DNA from: Candidatus Gottesmanbacteria bacterium RIFCSPHIGHO2_02_FULL_40_13
Lineage (GTDB): Bacteria > Patescibacteriota > Microgenomatia > 2-02-FULL-39-11
Assembly (NCBI GenBank): GCA_001779235.1
Contig: MFJN01000022.1
Location: forward strand, 8,186 to 43,023
Direction of reading: 5' to 3'
Length of the DNA: 34,838 bases
This document shows, one piece after another, positions 1-6,900 of this stretch; the first letter of the stretch is position 1; every line of letters begins with the position of its first letter. Below the pieces are notes generated by a model. The model ran no database searches, was not told where the DNA came from, and saw only the letters and a list, made by a program, of their open reading frames with translations. The translations under genes and the position numbers were made by a program.

Positions 1-1483
1 GTTTTAGCTTATCGTTTATCACTTTGAAATTAAAAAGCGGCCATCCTGTCCCTCCCGGAGCACAAGCCAGTTTCATGCCTTCGCGGACAAGTTCAATACT
101 GGCCGGCTTTAATCCCATATCTTTGCAGATGGCGCTGTCCGCTGCGCCTGTCAGATGAGGCTTACACAACCTGCCGTTGCCGGCAATAAGATTAGTCCAG
201 GAGTTGACATTGAGGGGTGTCACCAGTAAATCCCCCTGCCCGATCGACACATGATAAGTATTGCCCAAAAACCAGCTGCTCCCGCGTACCTTTTGTGCCC
301 ACTGAGGATCCGGCATGATGCCGACCTCTTCACCATTGATATCAATACCGAGAGTATTTCCGATACCCAGCTTTCTGCTAAAATCAGCTAATTTTTCGAT
401 TCCAATCGCTTCTCCGGCTTTATAGAAAAAAATATCGTTTGACCTCTGCAAAGCTTTAATAATGTCCACCATCCCATCCTTTTTTCCGTACTGCAGAAAA
501 TACCAGTTGCCGAAGGAAAAATTACCGACTTTTAGTATGCCGGTGTCTTCAAAAACTGTCCCGGGGGTGATGATATTATGTTCAAGTCCCGCCAGAGCTA
601 CCACAATCTTAAAAGTGGACCCGGGAGCATAAAGGCCGGCAATCGACCGGTTGAAAAGCGGCTGATCTTCCTGTACAAGAATCTGTTCCACCCCCTCACC
701 CCGAATAAAACTGTTGGGGTCAAATGAAGGTGAGGAATAAAGCGTGAGAATTTCACCGGTTGCAGGAATTGCAGCAATCACCGCCCCTTTCTTGCCTGTA
801 AGTTCCTGGGCCGCAATTTGCTGAAGTTTGGCGTCGAGGGTCAGTTTCAGATTGTTTCCGGCACTCGGCTCAAACCTGCCGAGAACCCTGACGATTTGGC
901 CAAGAGCGTCCACTTCATACACCTCTCTGCCGTCTTTACCGCGAAGTAATGTGTCATAACTTTGTTCTATCCCTATTTTCCCGACCAAATCAGCAGCCGC
1001 GTACTTATACTTCGCACTCAGATTCACAATTTCCTCCTCATTAATCTCGCCAATATAGCCTAAAACATGAGCGAAAGCCTGGCCAAACGGATATCCCCTC
1101 GTCAGGCTCTCACGCATCTGTCCGGAGGCGCTGGCAGGTTTTTCTTCAAAAAATTGCTTACCGCGCTCATCCGTAAAAAGGGGAATATTTCGGACTAAGA
1201 CATTGTTATTCCGGTCATAAATGATTCCCCTGGCGGCCGTAATTTTCACCTCCCTCAGTCTGTTTTCAGCCGCCAATTGTCTGTATCTTGGGCCTTCGAG
1301 AATTGTCAGTGTAAAAAGTTTGGCTGCAAGAAGCCCCATCCCGAAAATAAGTAAGATCAGGAAAAAAAATATCCTGTCAGGGGAAGAATTTTCATCATCA
1401 TGTGAAAAAGTAATAAATTTTTTTCTTCTTTTTTCCGCTGTTATGCCTTCGGCAAAAATTTCATTCAATAAATTTTCAGGCAT
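1..1483 (-). CDS. mrdA: Penicillin-binding protein 2 (cell-elongation transpeptidase), C-terminus off the window
   Basis: Peptidoglycan D,D-transpeptidase that crosslinks wall during elongation, working with MreB/C/D and RodA. I translated the minus strand from the ATG at 1483-1481; 494 codons are visible before the left edge. A short cytoplasmic tail and one membrane segment (about residues 38-60) precede the PBP dimerisation region. The transpeptidase domain carries the catalytic STFK motif (S289 to K292) inside SIAGLYAPGSTFK and the second motif S348-N-D. A typical PBP2 stretch (EGMKLACAPGGTG) lies just before the edge; the KTG motif should lie beyond it. It starts 3 bp after the mreD stop, so it is the last visible gene of the mre operon. 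The family identification is firm; only completeness is unknown. Confidence 0.93.
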   Translation of the reverse strand, partial: MPENLLNEIFAEGITAEKRRKKFITFSHDDENSSPDRIFFFLILLIFGMGLLAAKLFTLTILEGPRYRQLAAENRLREVKITAARGIIYDRNNNVLVRNIPLFTDERGKQFFEEKPASASGQMRESLTRGYPFGQAFAHVLGYIGEINEEEIVNLSAKYKYAAADLVGKIGIEQSYDTLLRGKDGREVYEVDALGQIVRVLGRFEPSAGNNLKLTLDAKLQQIAAQELTGKKGAVIAAIPATGEILTLYSSPSFDPNSFIRGEGVEQILVQEDQPLFNRSIAGLYAPGSTFKIVVALAGLEHNIITPGTVFEDTGILKVGNFSFGNWYFLQYGKKDGMVDIIKALQRSNDIFFYKAGEAIGIEKLADFSRKLGIGNTLGIDINGEEVGIMPDPQWAQKVRGSSWFLGNTYHVSIGQGDLLVTPLNVNSWTNLIAGNGRLCKPHLTGAADSAICKDMGLKPASIELVREGMKLACAPGGTGWPLFNFKVINDKLK

Positions 1484-1486
1484 GTT

Positions 1487-1915
1487 TTACAATGATAATC
1501 TTTTATCGGTTAGGCTTACGGGGAAAAATCGTTCCATGTATATAAATATGCCAAGTATGGACAAAATCGCAGTTATGATATATCCGGTAGAAAAAATTTT
1601 GTAAAAAAATAAAGAATAAATCAGGCAGGCTGCAAATAGCAGAATCAGCCGGTACAAAGCCCTTCCCGCATGCATTTTTTGCCGGAACAAAGACAAAAAA
1701 ACCAGAAGGAGCAAAAAAATCAAGCTATCCGTACCAAACACCCGGAATGAAAAGAGGTCAAGAAGCAAACCCTCTGTAAAGACAATGACCGAGGCTTCTT
1801 TTTGATTCAGATGAAGTGAGACCATAAAAGCAAAAATTAGAGACAGAGGCAACGGGTAAAGCGCGGATTCGATAAGAAGGCTAAGGAAAATAAAGATAAA
1901 TAAAAAATATTTCAT
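1487..1915 (-). CDS. mreD: Rod shape-determining protein MreD
   Basis: Small polytopic membrane protein of the elongasome. The 142 residues are almost entirely hydrophobic, giving about five membrane segments, with few conserved polar residues, as is normal for MreD. The pattern LLLDLFSFRVFGTDSL in the middle fits the family. Its ATG overlaps the mreC stop as ATGA (1912-1915), so the two are translationally coupled, and mrdA begins 3 bp after its stop. Sequence alone is weakly diagnostic for this family; position between mreC and mrdA makes the call secure. Confidence 0.85.
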   Translation of the reverse strand: MKYFLFIFIFLSLLIESALYPLPLSLIFAFMVSLHLNQKEASVIVFTEGLLLDLFSFRVFGTDSLIFLLLLVFLSLFRQKMHAGRALYRLILLFAACLIYSLFFYKIFSTGYIITAILSILGIFIYMERFFPVSLTDKRLSL

Positions 1916-2682
1916 AAAGTTGAAATGACAAAAACAGTTTTTAGATTCTGCAAATTTATTACCGGCTCAATTTTTGCCCGTTTGTAGGGATCTGTATCGT
2001 TGACGGTAATGTGGACGATTTTCCCAAGTATCAGGTTGGGCGGCAGATTCTCTTCTCCTGTCGTTACGACCTGATCATTTAAAAAAAGAGAGTCTTTCTG
2101 TAAAACTCTTTCGAATATTATCGTCTGAGACGATTGACCGGTGACACGGCCAACAACTCCACGCGATGTTTTGGCAGGCAAGCTCATGTCCGGATCATTT
2201 AAAAGCATGACCCGGCTTCGAAGAAGAGTGACTGACACAACTTTGCCGATCAGATTGGCACCATCCACCACGGTCATCCCCGGTTTAACCCCGGCATTTT
2301 CTCCAACAGAAATTTCCATATAACGGGAAATACCCACTACTAACGCCGGTATATAATGAAAATCGGCAGGCAAAGGAGCATCCAATTGTTTACGAACCGA
2401 GTTATTTTCTTCCTGCAAAAGCTGAATCTGTAAAGATAGGTCGTTGTTTTCTTTAATTAGCCTTTGTTCATTTTGGGCCAGGGAATTAAATTTGGAATAT
2501 TGCCACAAAATCGCGGTAAAATTGGAAAGCGCCATTTTGGCATTATATACCTCCTGTTTGACAGGAATAATCACACTTTCCAGAGGATTTTTAACAACAT
2601 TTAAAAGGTGAAAAAAATCAAGAAAGAGAAGTAGAATCGAGAGAATAATCAGTAAAGATGTGTATTTATCTGTCTTAACCAT
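1912..2682 (-). CDS. mreC: Rod shape-determining protein MreC
   Basis: Bitopic elongasome scaffold linking MreB to periplasmic or extracellular PBPs. The 256 residues show an N-terminal membrane anchor (about 10-30), a coiled coil (about 60-100, rich in Q, N, E and L) and two beta-rich domains containing the MreC core pattern GVKPGMTVVDGANLIGKV and the following LLNDPDMSLPAK. An SD (GGAGG, plus-strand complement near 2693-2697) lies 10 nt before the ATG and 20 bp separate it from mreB. It overlaps mreD by 4 bp. Confidence 0.92.
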   Translation of the reverse strand: MVKTDKYTSLLIILSILLLFLDFFHLLNVVKNPLESVIIPVKQEVYNAKMALSNFTAILWQYSKFNSLAQNEQRLIKENNDLSLQIQLLQEENNSVRKQLDAPLPADFHYIPALVVGISRYMEISVGENAGVKPGMTVVDGANLIGKVVSVTLLRSRVMLLNDPDMSLPAKTSRGVVGRVTGQSSQTIIFERVLQKDSLFLNDQVVTTGEENLPPNLILGKIVHITVNDTDPYKRAKIEPVINLQNLKTVFVISTL

Positions 2683-2702
2683 GGAAATTTATCCTCCAGA
2701 TT

Positions 2703-3752
2703 TCATTTCAACCCGCCGGTAACTTTGACTTTATGAAGAAGTTTCACGTCTTGAAGCAGTGCCGCAGCGCCGCGGACGACACAGGTCAAAGGATCCTCTG
2801 CAATCCAGACAGGCATCTTGGTAGACACGGCGATCAGCTTATCAATACCTGATAAAAGCGCACCACCTCCGGCCAAAGTTATCCCCTGTTCCAGTACGTC
2901 GCCAACCAGTTCCGGCGGAATCTGCTCCACTGTCTCGTCGATCGCATCAGTTATCATACTTATGACCGGTGCAATCGCCTCACGGATTTCACTGGAAGTT
3001 AATTTGACTGACATGGGCAGTCCCGATTCCAGATTTCTTCCCCGGACTACAAAATGTTTTTCATTCCCTACAGGATAAGCTGAACCGATCGCGATTTTAG
3101 CTTTTTCCGCGGACGGCTGGCCCATTAATAATGAATGTTTGGTCCGGCCGTGATTGATAATCGCCTGATCAATCTCGTCTCCGGCGATTCTGATCGAGCG
3201 GTTGATGACAATTCCCCCGAGGGATATGACCGCAATCTCCGTCGTTCCCCCTCCTATATCCACGATCATATTACCGCGGGCATCATCAATCGGAAGTTTA
3301 GCCCCGATTGCCGCCGCCATCGGCTCTTCGATAAGATATGCCTCACGCGCTCCTGCACTGAGCGCTGCATCCTGTACCGCTCTCCTTTCCACTTCCGTCA
3401 CCCCCGAGGGAATACCCAAAACCACCCGCGGGCGGGGAATTTTAGGAATAAAAGACTTGGGATTTTCATGTACCTGATTGATGTAAAAACGAAGCATGGC
3501 CTCGGTCGCATCAAAATCAGCGATCACTCCGTCTTTCAGCGGCCGGAAAGCCTCAATCTGTATCGGAGTTTTGCCGACCATCCGTTGGGCTTCAGTTCCG
3601 ACAGCCAGTATTTTTTTGGTTTTTCTGTGGCGAGCTACCACCGAAGGTTCGCGGATAGCGATCCCCTTGCCTTTGACAAAAACCAGCGTGTTCGCTGTAC
3701 CAAGGTCTATTGCCAAATCATGTGAAAATAATCCAAAGAAAAAATCCAGCAT
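2703..3752 (-). CDS. mreB: Actin-like rod shape-determining ATPase MreB
   Basis: Actin-fold ATPase that forms membrane-bound filaments orienting wall synthesis. The 349-residue length is standard. Visible signatures are the phosphate-1 loop DLGTANTLVFVKGKG, the family-typical VLGIPSGVTEVERRAV, and the nucleotide-binding segments IVDIGGGTTEIAVISLGG and ITLAGGGALLSGID. First gene of the mreB-mreC-mreD-mrdA operon. No clear SD precedes the ATG, although the next gene, mreC, has one. A promoter candidate lies about 30 nt upstream. The start at 3752 gives the usual MreB N-terminus. Confidence 0.97.
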   Translation of the reverse strand: MLDFFFGLFSHDLAIDLGTANTLVFVKGKGIAIREPSVVARHRKTKKILAVGTEAQRMVGKTPIQIEAFRPLKDGVIADFDATEAMLRFYINQVHENPKSFIPKIPRPRVVLGIPSGVTEVERRAVQDAALSAGAREAYLIEEPMAAAIGAKLPIDDARGNMIVDIGGGTTEIAVISLGGIVINRSIRIAGDEIDQAIINHGRTKHSLLMGQPSAEKAKIAIGSAYPVGNEKHFVVRGRNLESGLPMSVKLTSSEIREAIAPVISMITDAIDETVEQIPPELVGDVLEQGITLAGGGALLSGIDKLIAVSTKMPVWIAEDPLTCVVRGAAALLQDVKLLHKVKVTGGLK

Positions 3753-3783
3753 ATAAATTAATTGCAGTTAATTAAGTGTCACT

Positions 3784-3792
3784 ATTCTAGCA
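3784..3792 (-). promoter_or_regulatory. Candidate extended -10 promoter for the mreB operon
   Basis: Read on the minus strand the bases are TGCTAGAAT, an extended -10 (TGnTAGAAT), ending 31 nt before the mreB ATG. The -35 seventeen bases further up is poor (TTTTAG), so recognition would depend on the TG extension. It is the best minus-strand candidate in the mreB/flavoprotein intergenic region. Confidence 0.45.
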
Positions 3793-3831
3793 GAGTAGGT
3801 AAGATTCTAAAATAGTAACATTTAATGATGT

Positions 3832-3862
3832 TTTACATCTATTACCATATTTCTGGTATAAT
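3832..3862 (+). promoter_or_regulatory. Promoter for the flavoprotein gene at 3991, with hairpin leader
   Basis: A perfect extended -10, TGGTATAAT, occupies 3854-3862, with a TTTACA -35 candidate at 3832-3837 (19-bp spacer). The transcript would have a roughly 120-nt leader. That leader holds a hairpin: AGCCCTATTA (3881-3890) pairs with TAATAGGCT (3895-3903) with one bulged C and a 4-nt loop. No U-run follows, so it is not an obvious terminator. Confidence 0.6.
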
Positions 3863-3990
3863 CCCCTCTTAAAGGATAAGAGCCCTATTATGTTTAATAG
3901 GCTGACTTTTGCGCAAATACATCTTCCCCGCTTCGTTTCTTATTTATATCCCATTAAACCAAAAATAAACGTTGGTCATGAGGTCGAATT

Positions 3991-5367
3991 ATGGGTTTAG
4001 AAGCACAACAACCTACTGCAATCATACCGCTCACGAGTATTGCTAGTGAGGTCCCCCGACGGCCGGAAGCCCGCGAGGTCATCCAATTTGACGGAGTGGT
4101 TGTCGTGGGCGCTCGAATCGCCGGATCTATAGCTGCATATAACTTAGCAAGACACAATATACCCGTACTTTGTCTGGATAGCCAAGATGTCCGAATAGAA
4201 ACTTCTCCCTCATGTACCGGTTGCGGAGGGTTGGTCCAAAATAAAACAATGGAATTATTGGAAACTATCGGAATAAGTTTAGAAAGTGTTACCCGTCAAG
4301 TAATGGATGGGTATACCGTTCATTTACCCCATGGCGGCATACTGAAAGTCAGTACTCCGGGGATGTTGGCACTGGACCGCGGTTTTGGACCGGCAAAAGG
4401 AGACAAACGTCTGGGACTGGATGCGTTTCTTTTACAGACTGCAATTAAAGCCGGAGTTCGATTTGAAGTTGATCCGGTAGAAAAGATCGATTTGGGTCAA
4501 AATGGAAGAGCCATCGTCACGACGAAAAACCACATATATTCTGCCAATTTTGTTATGGGTGCTTTCGGCCATAGTTCCATTCAGGAAAAGATTAGTGTAC
4601 CGGAAGGATATAAACTCGATAGTGCTAAAACACAGAAATCTGCTGTGTATGAATTTGCTATAGATCCTGATTTTTACGAAAAAAATTATGACAGTAAGGT
4701 GCGTGTCGTTGTCGTTCCCATGCATCGGAAAGATCAAAACGCCTTGTTCGTAGCCTTCGTACCGAAGGGTAATAATCGTGTTTCTATGATCGTATTGGGG
4801 AAAAAAGATGTTACTCCCAATGATATTATTAATTTAATGGCGTCCAAATATGTCACTGGTTTATTACCTGAAGATATGTTGGGAGAAGATCAACGATGGA
4901 AAAAACCGGTAGATAAGGGCGGATGCAATCAATGCGCATGTACAAAAAATACTATCACTACCAGGACACCCGAACATTTTGCAGTACTTATCGATGGAGG
5001 TATAGTCAATATTGGTGACTCAGCCGTGACACGTCTGTATAAGGATGGTATCGGAGCTGCAGCCTTTAACGCAATACGTGCAACAAATGCATATATCAAT
5101 AAAACATTACCAGAGTACGTTCAAGAAGCTAAATCTCTCTTTCCCCCAGATGATCATATTTGGGCACGGATTTTGATGGAATTAAATGATTTGGCGGTCC
5201 GTTTCCCTTGGTCTGAACGACGTCTGATATATCTGCATAATGGTAATACTCTAATCTCACCACTTGTAAGAGAACACGCACGGAAGATGCTCATTGGAGA
5301 AGATTCTTATCAAAACATATTATCCGGATTTGTCCATCATGCTCTTGAGTTAGCTTTTCACCACTAA
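3991..5367 (+). CDS. FAD-dependent oxidoreductase, geranylgeranyl-reductase-like
   Basis: Flavoprotein of the p-hydroxybenzoate-hydroxylase/geranylgeranyl reductase superfamily, 458 aa; members often saturate isoprenoid chains, but the substrate here is unknown. After a roughly 34-residue N-terminal extension comes a Rossmann strand and dinucleotide loop, VVVVGARIAGS (residues 36-46), where the usual GxGPAG is altered to GARIAG. A CTGCGG motif (C75, C78) sits at the place where this family often has CxGG. A second cysteine group, C312-x2-C315-x-C317, precedes the FAD-binding GD motif (G342-D343, in NIGDSAVTRLYKDGIG). SD GAGG at 3980-3983 lies 7 nt before the ATG and supports this start. It is monocistronic and divergent from mreB. 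A redox or metal role for the cysteines is conjecture. Confidence 0.75.
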   Translation: MGLEAQQPTAIIPLTSIASEVPRRPEAREVIQFDGVVVVGARIAGSIAAYNLARHNIPVLCLDSQDVRIETSPSCTGCGGLVQNKTMELLETIGISLESVTRQVMDGYTVHLPHGGILKVSTPGMLALDRGFGPAKGDKRLGLDAFLLQTAIKAGVRFEVDPVEKIDLGQNGRAIVTTKNHIYSANFVMGAFGHSSIQEKISVPEGYKLDSAKTQKSAVYEFAIDPDFYEKNYDSKVRVVVVPMHRKDQNALFVAFVPKGNNRVSMIVLGKKDVTPNDIINLMASKYVTGLLPEDMLGEDQRWKKPVDKGGCNQCACTKNTITTRTPEHFAVLIDGGIVNIGDSAVTRLYKDGIGAAAFNAIRATNAYINKTLPEYVQEAKSLFPPDDHIWARILMELNDLAVRFPWSERRLIYLHNGNTLISPLVREHARKMLIGEDSYQNILSGFVHHALELAFHH

Positions 5368-5494
5368 TACTAATAGGTATTTTCTAATTGGAAAATAGTT
5401 GTCTCAAAAATCTCGTGGGGAAGAAAGACGAGGTCCGTTTCACGTTTGTCATTGTCATTGTCCTTTGAAACTTTTTCCCGCCCTTTCACTCAAC

Positions 5495-5532
5495 CTTCCG
5501 CTCCGGGAGCGGAAGACTATTGACGATCAAGG
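5495..5532. repeat. Left REP-like inverted repeat of the RAYT element
   Basis: A perfect 9-bp hairpin (CTTCCGCTC 5495-5503, loop CGG, GAGCGGAAG 5507-5515) is followed by ACGATCAAGG (5523-5532). The same two parts recur in mirror image downstream of the transposase gene: CCTCGATCGT at 6249-6258, then a hairpin at 6266-6284. The CCTyGATCGT block matches in 9 of 10 positions, and the hairpin core TTCCGyTCC...GAGCGGAA is shared. Confidence 0.75.
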
Positions 5533-5547
5533 AAGATTGTGTATAAT
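5520..5547 (+). promoter_or_regulatory. Promoter of the RAYT gene, overlapping the left repeat
   Basis: TTGACG at 5520-5525, a 16-bp spacer, and a consensus TATAAT at 5542-5547. The start codon is 8 nt past the -10, so the transcript should begin only about 1-2 nt before the ATG. The -35 overlaps the ACGATC block of the left inverted repeat, so protein binding to the repeat could repress the gene (inference). Confidence 0.65.
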
Positions 5548-5555
5548 AATTCATA

Positions 5556-6227
5556 ATGCCGAAAAGATATATTCTTTTAATCAAGAATGAAATCTATCAT
5601 ATCTATAATCGCGGTGTTGCTAAACAGCCAATTTTTTTAGATAAAAGGGATTATGAAAAGTTCATTTTAACCCTCACCTACTATCGATATGCCAAACTCC
5701 CTTTAAAGTTATCCCGCTTTCTGCAACTAGCCCATAAGGATAGAGATAACATAATGACGAAGCTAAACAATGAAAATAAAAAATTAGTTGAAGTGCTATG
5801 TTACACCCTCATGCCAAATCACTTTCATCTAATCCTCAAACAATTAGAAGATGACGGTATCTCAAAATATATGAGATTAATCCTTAACAGCTGGACACAT
5901 CATTTTAATAAAAGACATGTAAGAGTTGGCTCACTTTTTCAGGGAGTATTTAAAGCTGTCAGAATCGAAGACGATGAACAGTTAATACATTTATCCAGAT
6001 ATATCCATATAAATCCGGTTGTTTCATATTTAGTAAAGGAAAATGATTTATTATTTTATCCATGGTCTTCAATAAACGATTATCAAAAAGGAAATTCTGT
6101 TCTCGTAGAAATATCCACTATATTAGGACACTTTTCCTCATTCGAAAAATATAAAAAATTCTTATTCGATCAAATTGATTATGCAAAAGAAATCAACAGA
6201 ATTAAACACTTGAGATTGGAAACTTAA
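5556..6227 (+). CDS. REP-associated tyrosine transposase (RAYT, Y1 HUH nuclease)
   Basis: Single-strand DNA nuclease of the IS200/TnpA_REP group, 223 aa. The HUH metal motif is MPNHFHLIL (H89, H91) and the catalytic tyrosine is Y149 in LSRYIHINPV; GSLFQGVFKAVRI between them is typical of RAYTs. RAYTs cut and join REP hairpins and are usually single-copy domesticated relatives of IS200. The gene sits exactly between two inverted REP-like hairpins (5495-5532 and 6249-6284), which I take as its substrates. The start at 5556 agrees with a promoter only about 10 nt upstream. The protein appears complete. Confidence 0.9.
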   Translation: MPKRYILLIKNEIYHIYNRGVAKQPIFLDKRDYEKFILTLTYYRYAKLPLKLSRFLQLAHKDRDNIMTKLNNENKKLVEVLCYTLMPNHFHLILKQLEDDGISKYMRLILNSWTHHFNKRHVRVGSLFQGVFKAVRIEDDEQLIHLSRYIHINPVVSYLVKENDLLFYPWSSINDYQKGNSVLVEISTILGHFSSFEKYKKFLFDQIDYAKEINRIKHLRLET

Positions 6228-6248
6228 GACCTGATAATTATAAATAAT

Positions 6249-6284
6249 CCTCGATCGTAGAGCTATTCCGTTCCGGGAGCGGAA
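6249..6284. repeat. Right REP-like inverted repeat of the RAYT element
   Basis: CCTCGATCGT (6249-6258) and a hairpin of TTCCGTTC (6266-6273), loop CGG and GAGCGGAA (6277-6284), with one G-T wobble. It is the mirror image of the left copy. A GTAG tetranucleotide lies at 6257-6260, just 5' of the hairpin; GTAG-type tetranucleotides mark REP elements in enterobacteria (family knowledge). Confidence 0.75.
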
Positions 6285-6293
6285 ATTTTAAAC

Positions 6294-6515
6294 TCAGTCG
6301 ATTCTCGCCGTTATTCCTTTATTTTGACCACCATCCGGATGAGCACTACATGCATAAACGACAATACCATGAACTACTCTTCCAGCTGCATACATTAGAG
6401 GAAGTGCTATTGCGGGAAGCGTTTGTACAATCTGTAAAACCATAGCCTCACAACTGGGATCAACGGCACAAGAAGCATCGATATGACCTGCAACAACATT
6501 TCCCTGAATGATCAT
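6294..6515 (-). CDS. Small protein of unknown function (second of a pair)
   Basis: 73 residues, not recognised. It has two cysteines near the N-terminus (CAVDPSC, residues 16-22), a hydrophobic stretch (about 26-44: VLQIVQTLPAIALPLMYAAG) and a C-terminal tail containing CSAHPDGGQNKG. It begins 21 bp after the stop of the neighbouring small gene, on the same strand, and no strong SD is visible. The upstream partner also contains an HPPDGG motif near its C-terminus, so the two may be diverged relatives or interact. It could be a membrane-associated peptide. Reality of the gene is likely but not certain. Confidence 0.5.
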   Translation of the reverse strand: MIIQGNVVAGHIDASCAVDPSCEAMVLQIVQTLPAIALPLMYAAGRVVHGIVVYACSAHPDGGQNKGITARID

Positions 6516-6536
6516 TCTTGCTGCGAATTTTGGGTC

Positions 6537-6785
6537 TTATTCTTTTGTCCTTACACCAGGTGCGTGGACTGATATCCATGTTCCTCCGTCTGGAGGATGA
6601 GCGAGAAACGGTTCGTTATCAGGATTAGCTGCCTGTTCATCAGTAGCTTTCATAAACGCATTTGATTCAAATTCAGGATACGCATCCATAGCTGCAACTG
6701 CAGCTGCAGAAATACCTCCTGATCCTCGGCTTGGCGGATCATCAGGTTTAAAATACCTTCTATTGAATTCTGTTTCTATTGACAT
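6537..6785 (-). CDS. Small acidic protein of unknown function (first of a pair)
   Basis: 82 residues, hydrophilic and acidic, not recognised; no membrane segment. An alanine-rich stretch (GISAAAVAAMDAYPE) is followed by LAHPPDGGTWISVHAPG near the end. A plausible minus-strand promoter stands upstream: TGGACA (complement 6842-6847), 16-bp spacer, TAAAAT with extended TG (complement 6820-6825), leaving a leader of about 28 nt. The next gene on this strand starts 21 bp downstream and shares the HPDGG-like motif. Function unknown. Confidence 0.5.
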   Translation of the reverse strand: MSIETEFNRRYFKPDDPPSRGSGGISAAAVAAMDAYPEFESNAFMKATDEQAANPDNEPFLAHPPDGGTWISVHAPGVRTKE

Positions 6786-6819
6786 AAAATCAACCAGTAT
6801 TTTTTAATGTTTAGTAAGT

Positions 6820-6847
6820 ATTTTATCAGAGTTTGGATATTTGTCCA
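6820..6847 (-). promoter_or_regulatory. Candidate promoter of the 6785/6515 small-gene pair
   Basis: On the minus strand: TGGACA, 16 bp, then TAAAAT preceded by TG one base away (TGATAAAAT). It is divergent from the promoter of the 6901 gene. Confidence 0.5.
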
Positions 6848-6862
6848 TAATCAATTTACATT

Positions 6863-6891
6863 TTACTTTCTTCCGGAATTTCGTGTAGAAT
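6863..6891 (+). promoter_or_regulatory. Promoter of the 6901 gene, implying a near-leaderless mRNA
   Basis: TTTACT at 6863-6868, 17-bp spacer, TAGAAT at 6886-6891. Only 9 nt separate the -10 from the ATG, so transcription should start within about 3 nt of the start codon. No SD is present. Confidence 0.5.
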
Positions 6892-6900
6892 CAGACATAC

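Noticed and set aside
3135-3725. 196-aa plus-strand ORF opposite mreB
   Set aside because: Antisense shadow of a highly conserved gene; composition is not protein-like.
5378-5397. Terminator hairpin (TATTTTC/GAAAATA) after the flavoprotein gene
   Set aside because: Seven AT-rich pairs and no following T-run; too weak to report as a terminator.
5399-5590. 63-aa plus-strand ORF between the flavoprotein and RAYT genes
   Set aside because: It runs through the REP hairpin, promoter and RAYT start; low-complexity translation.
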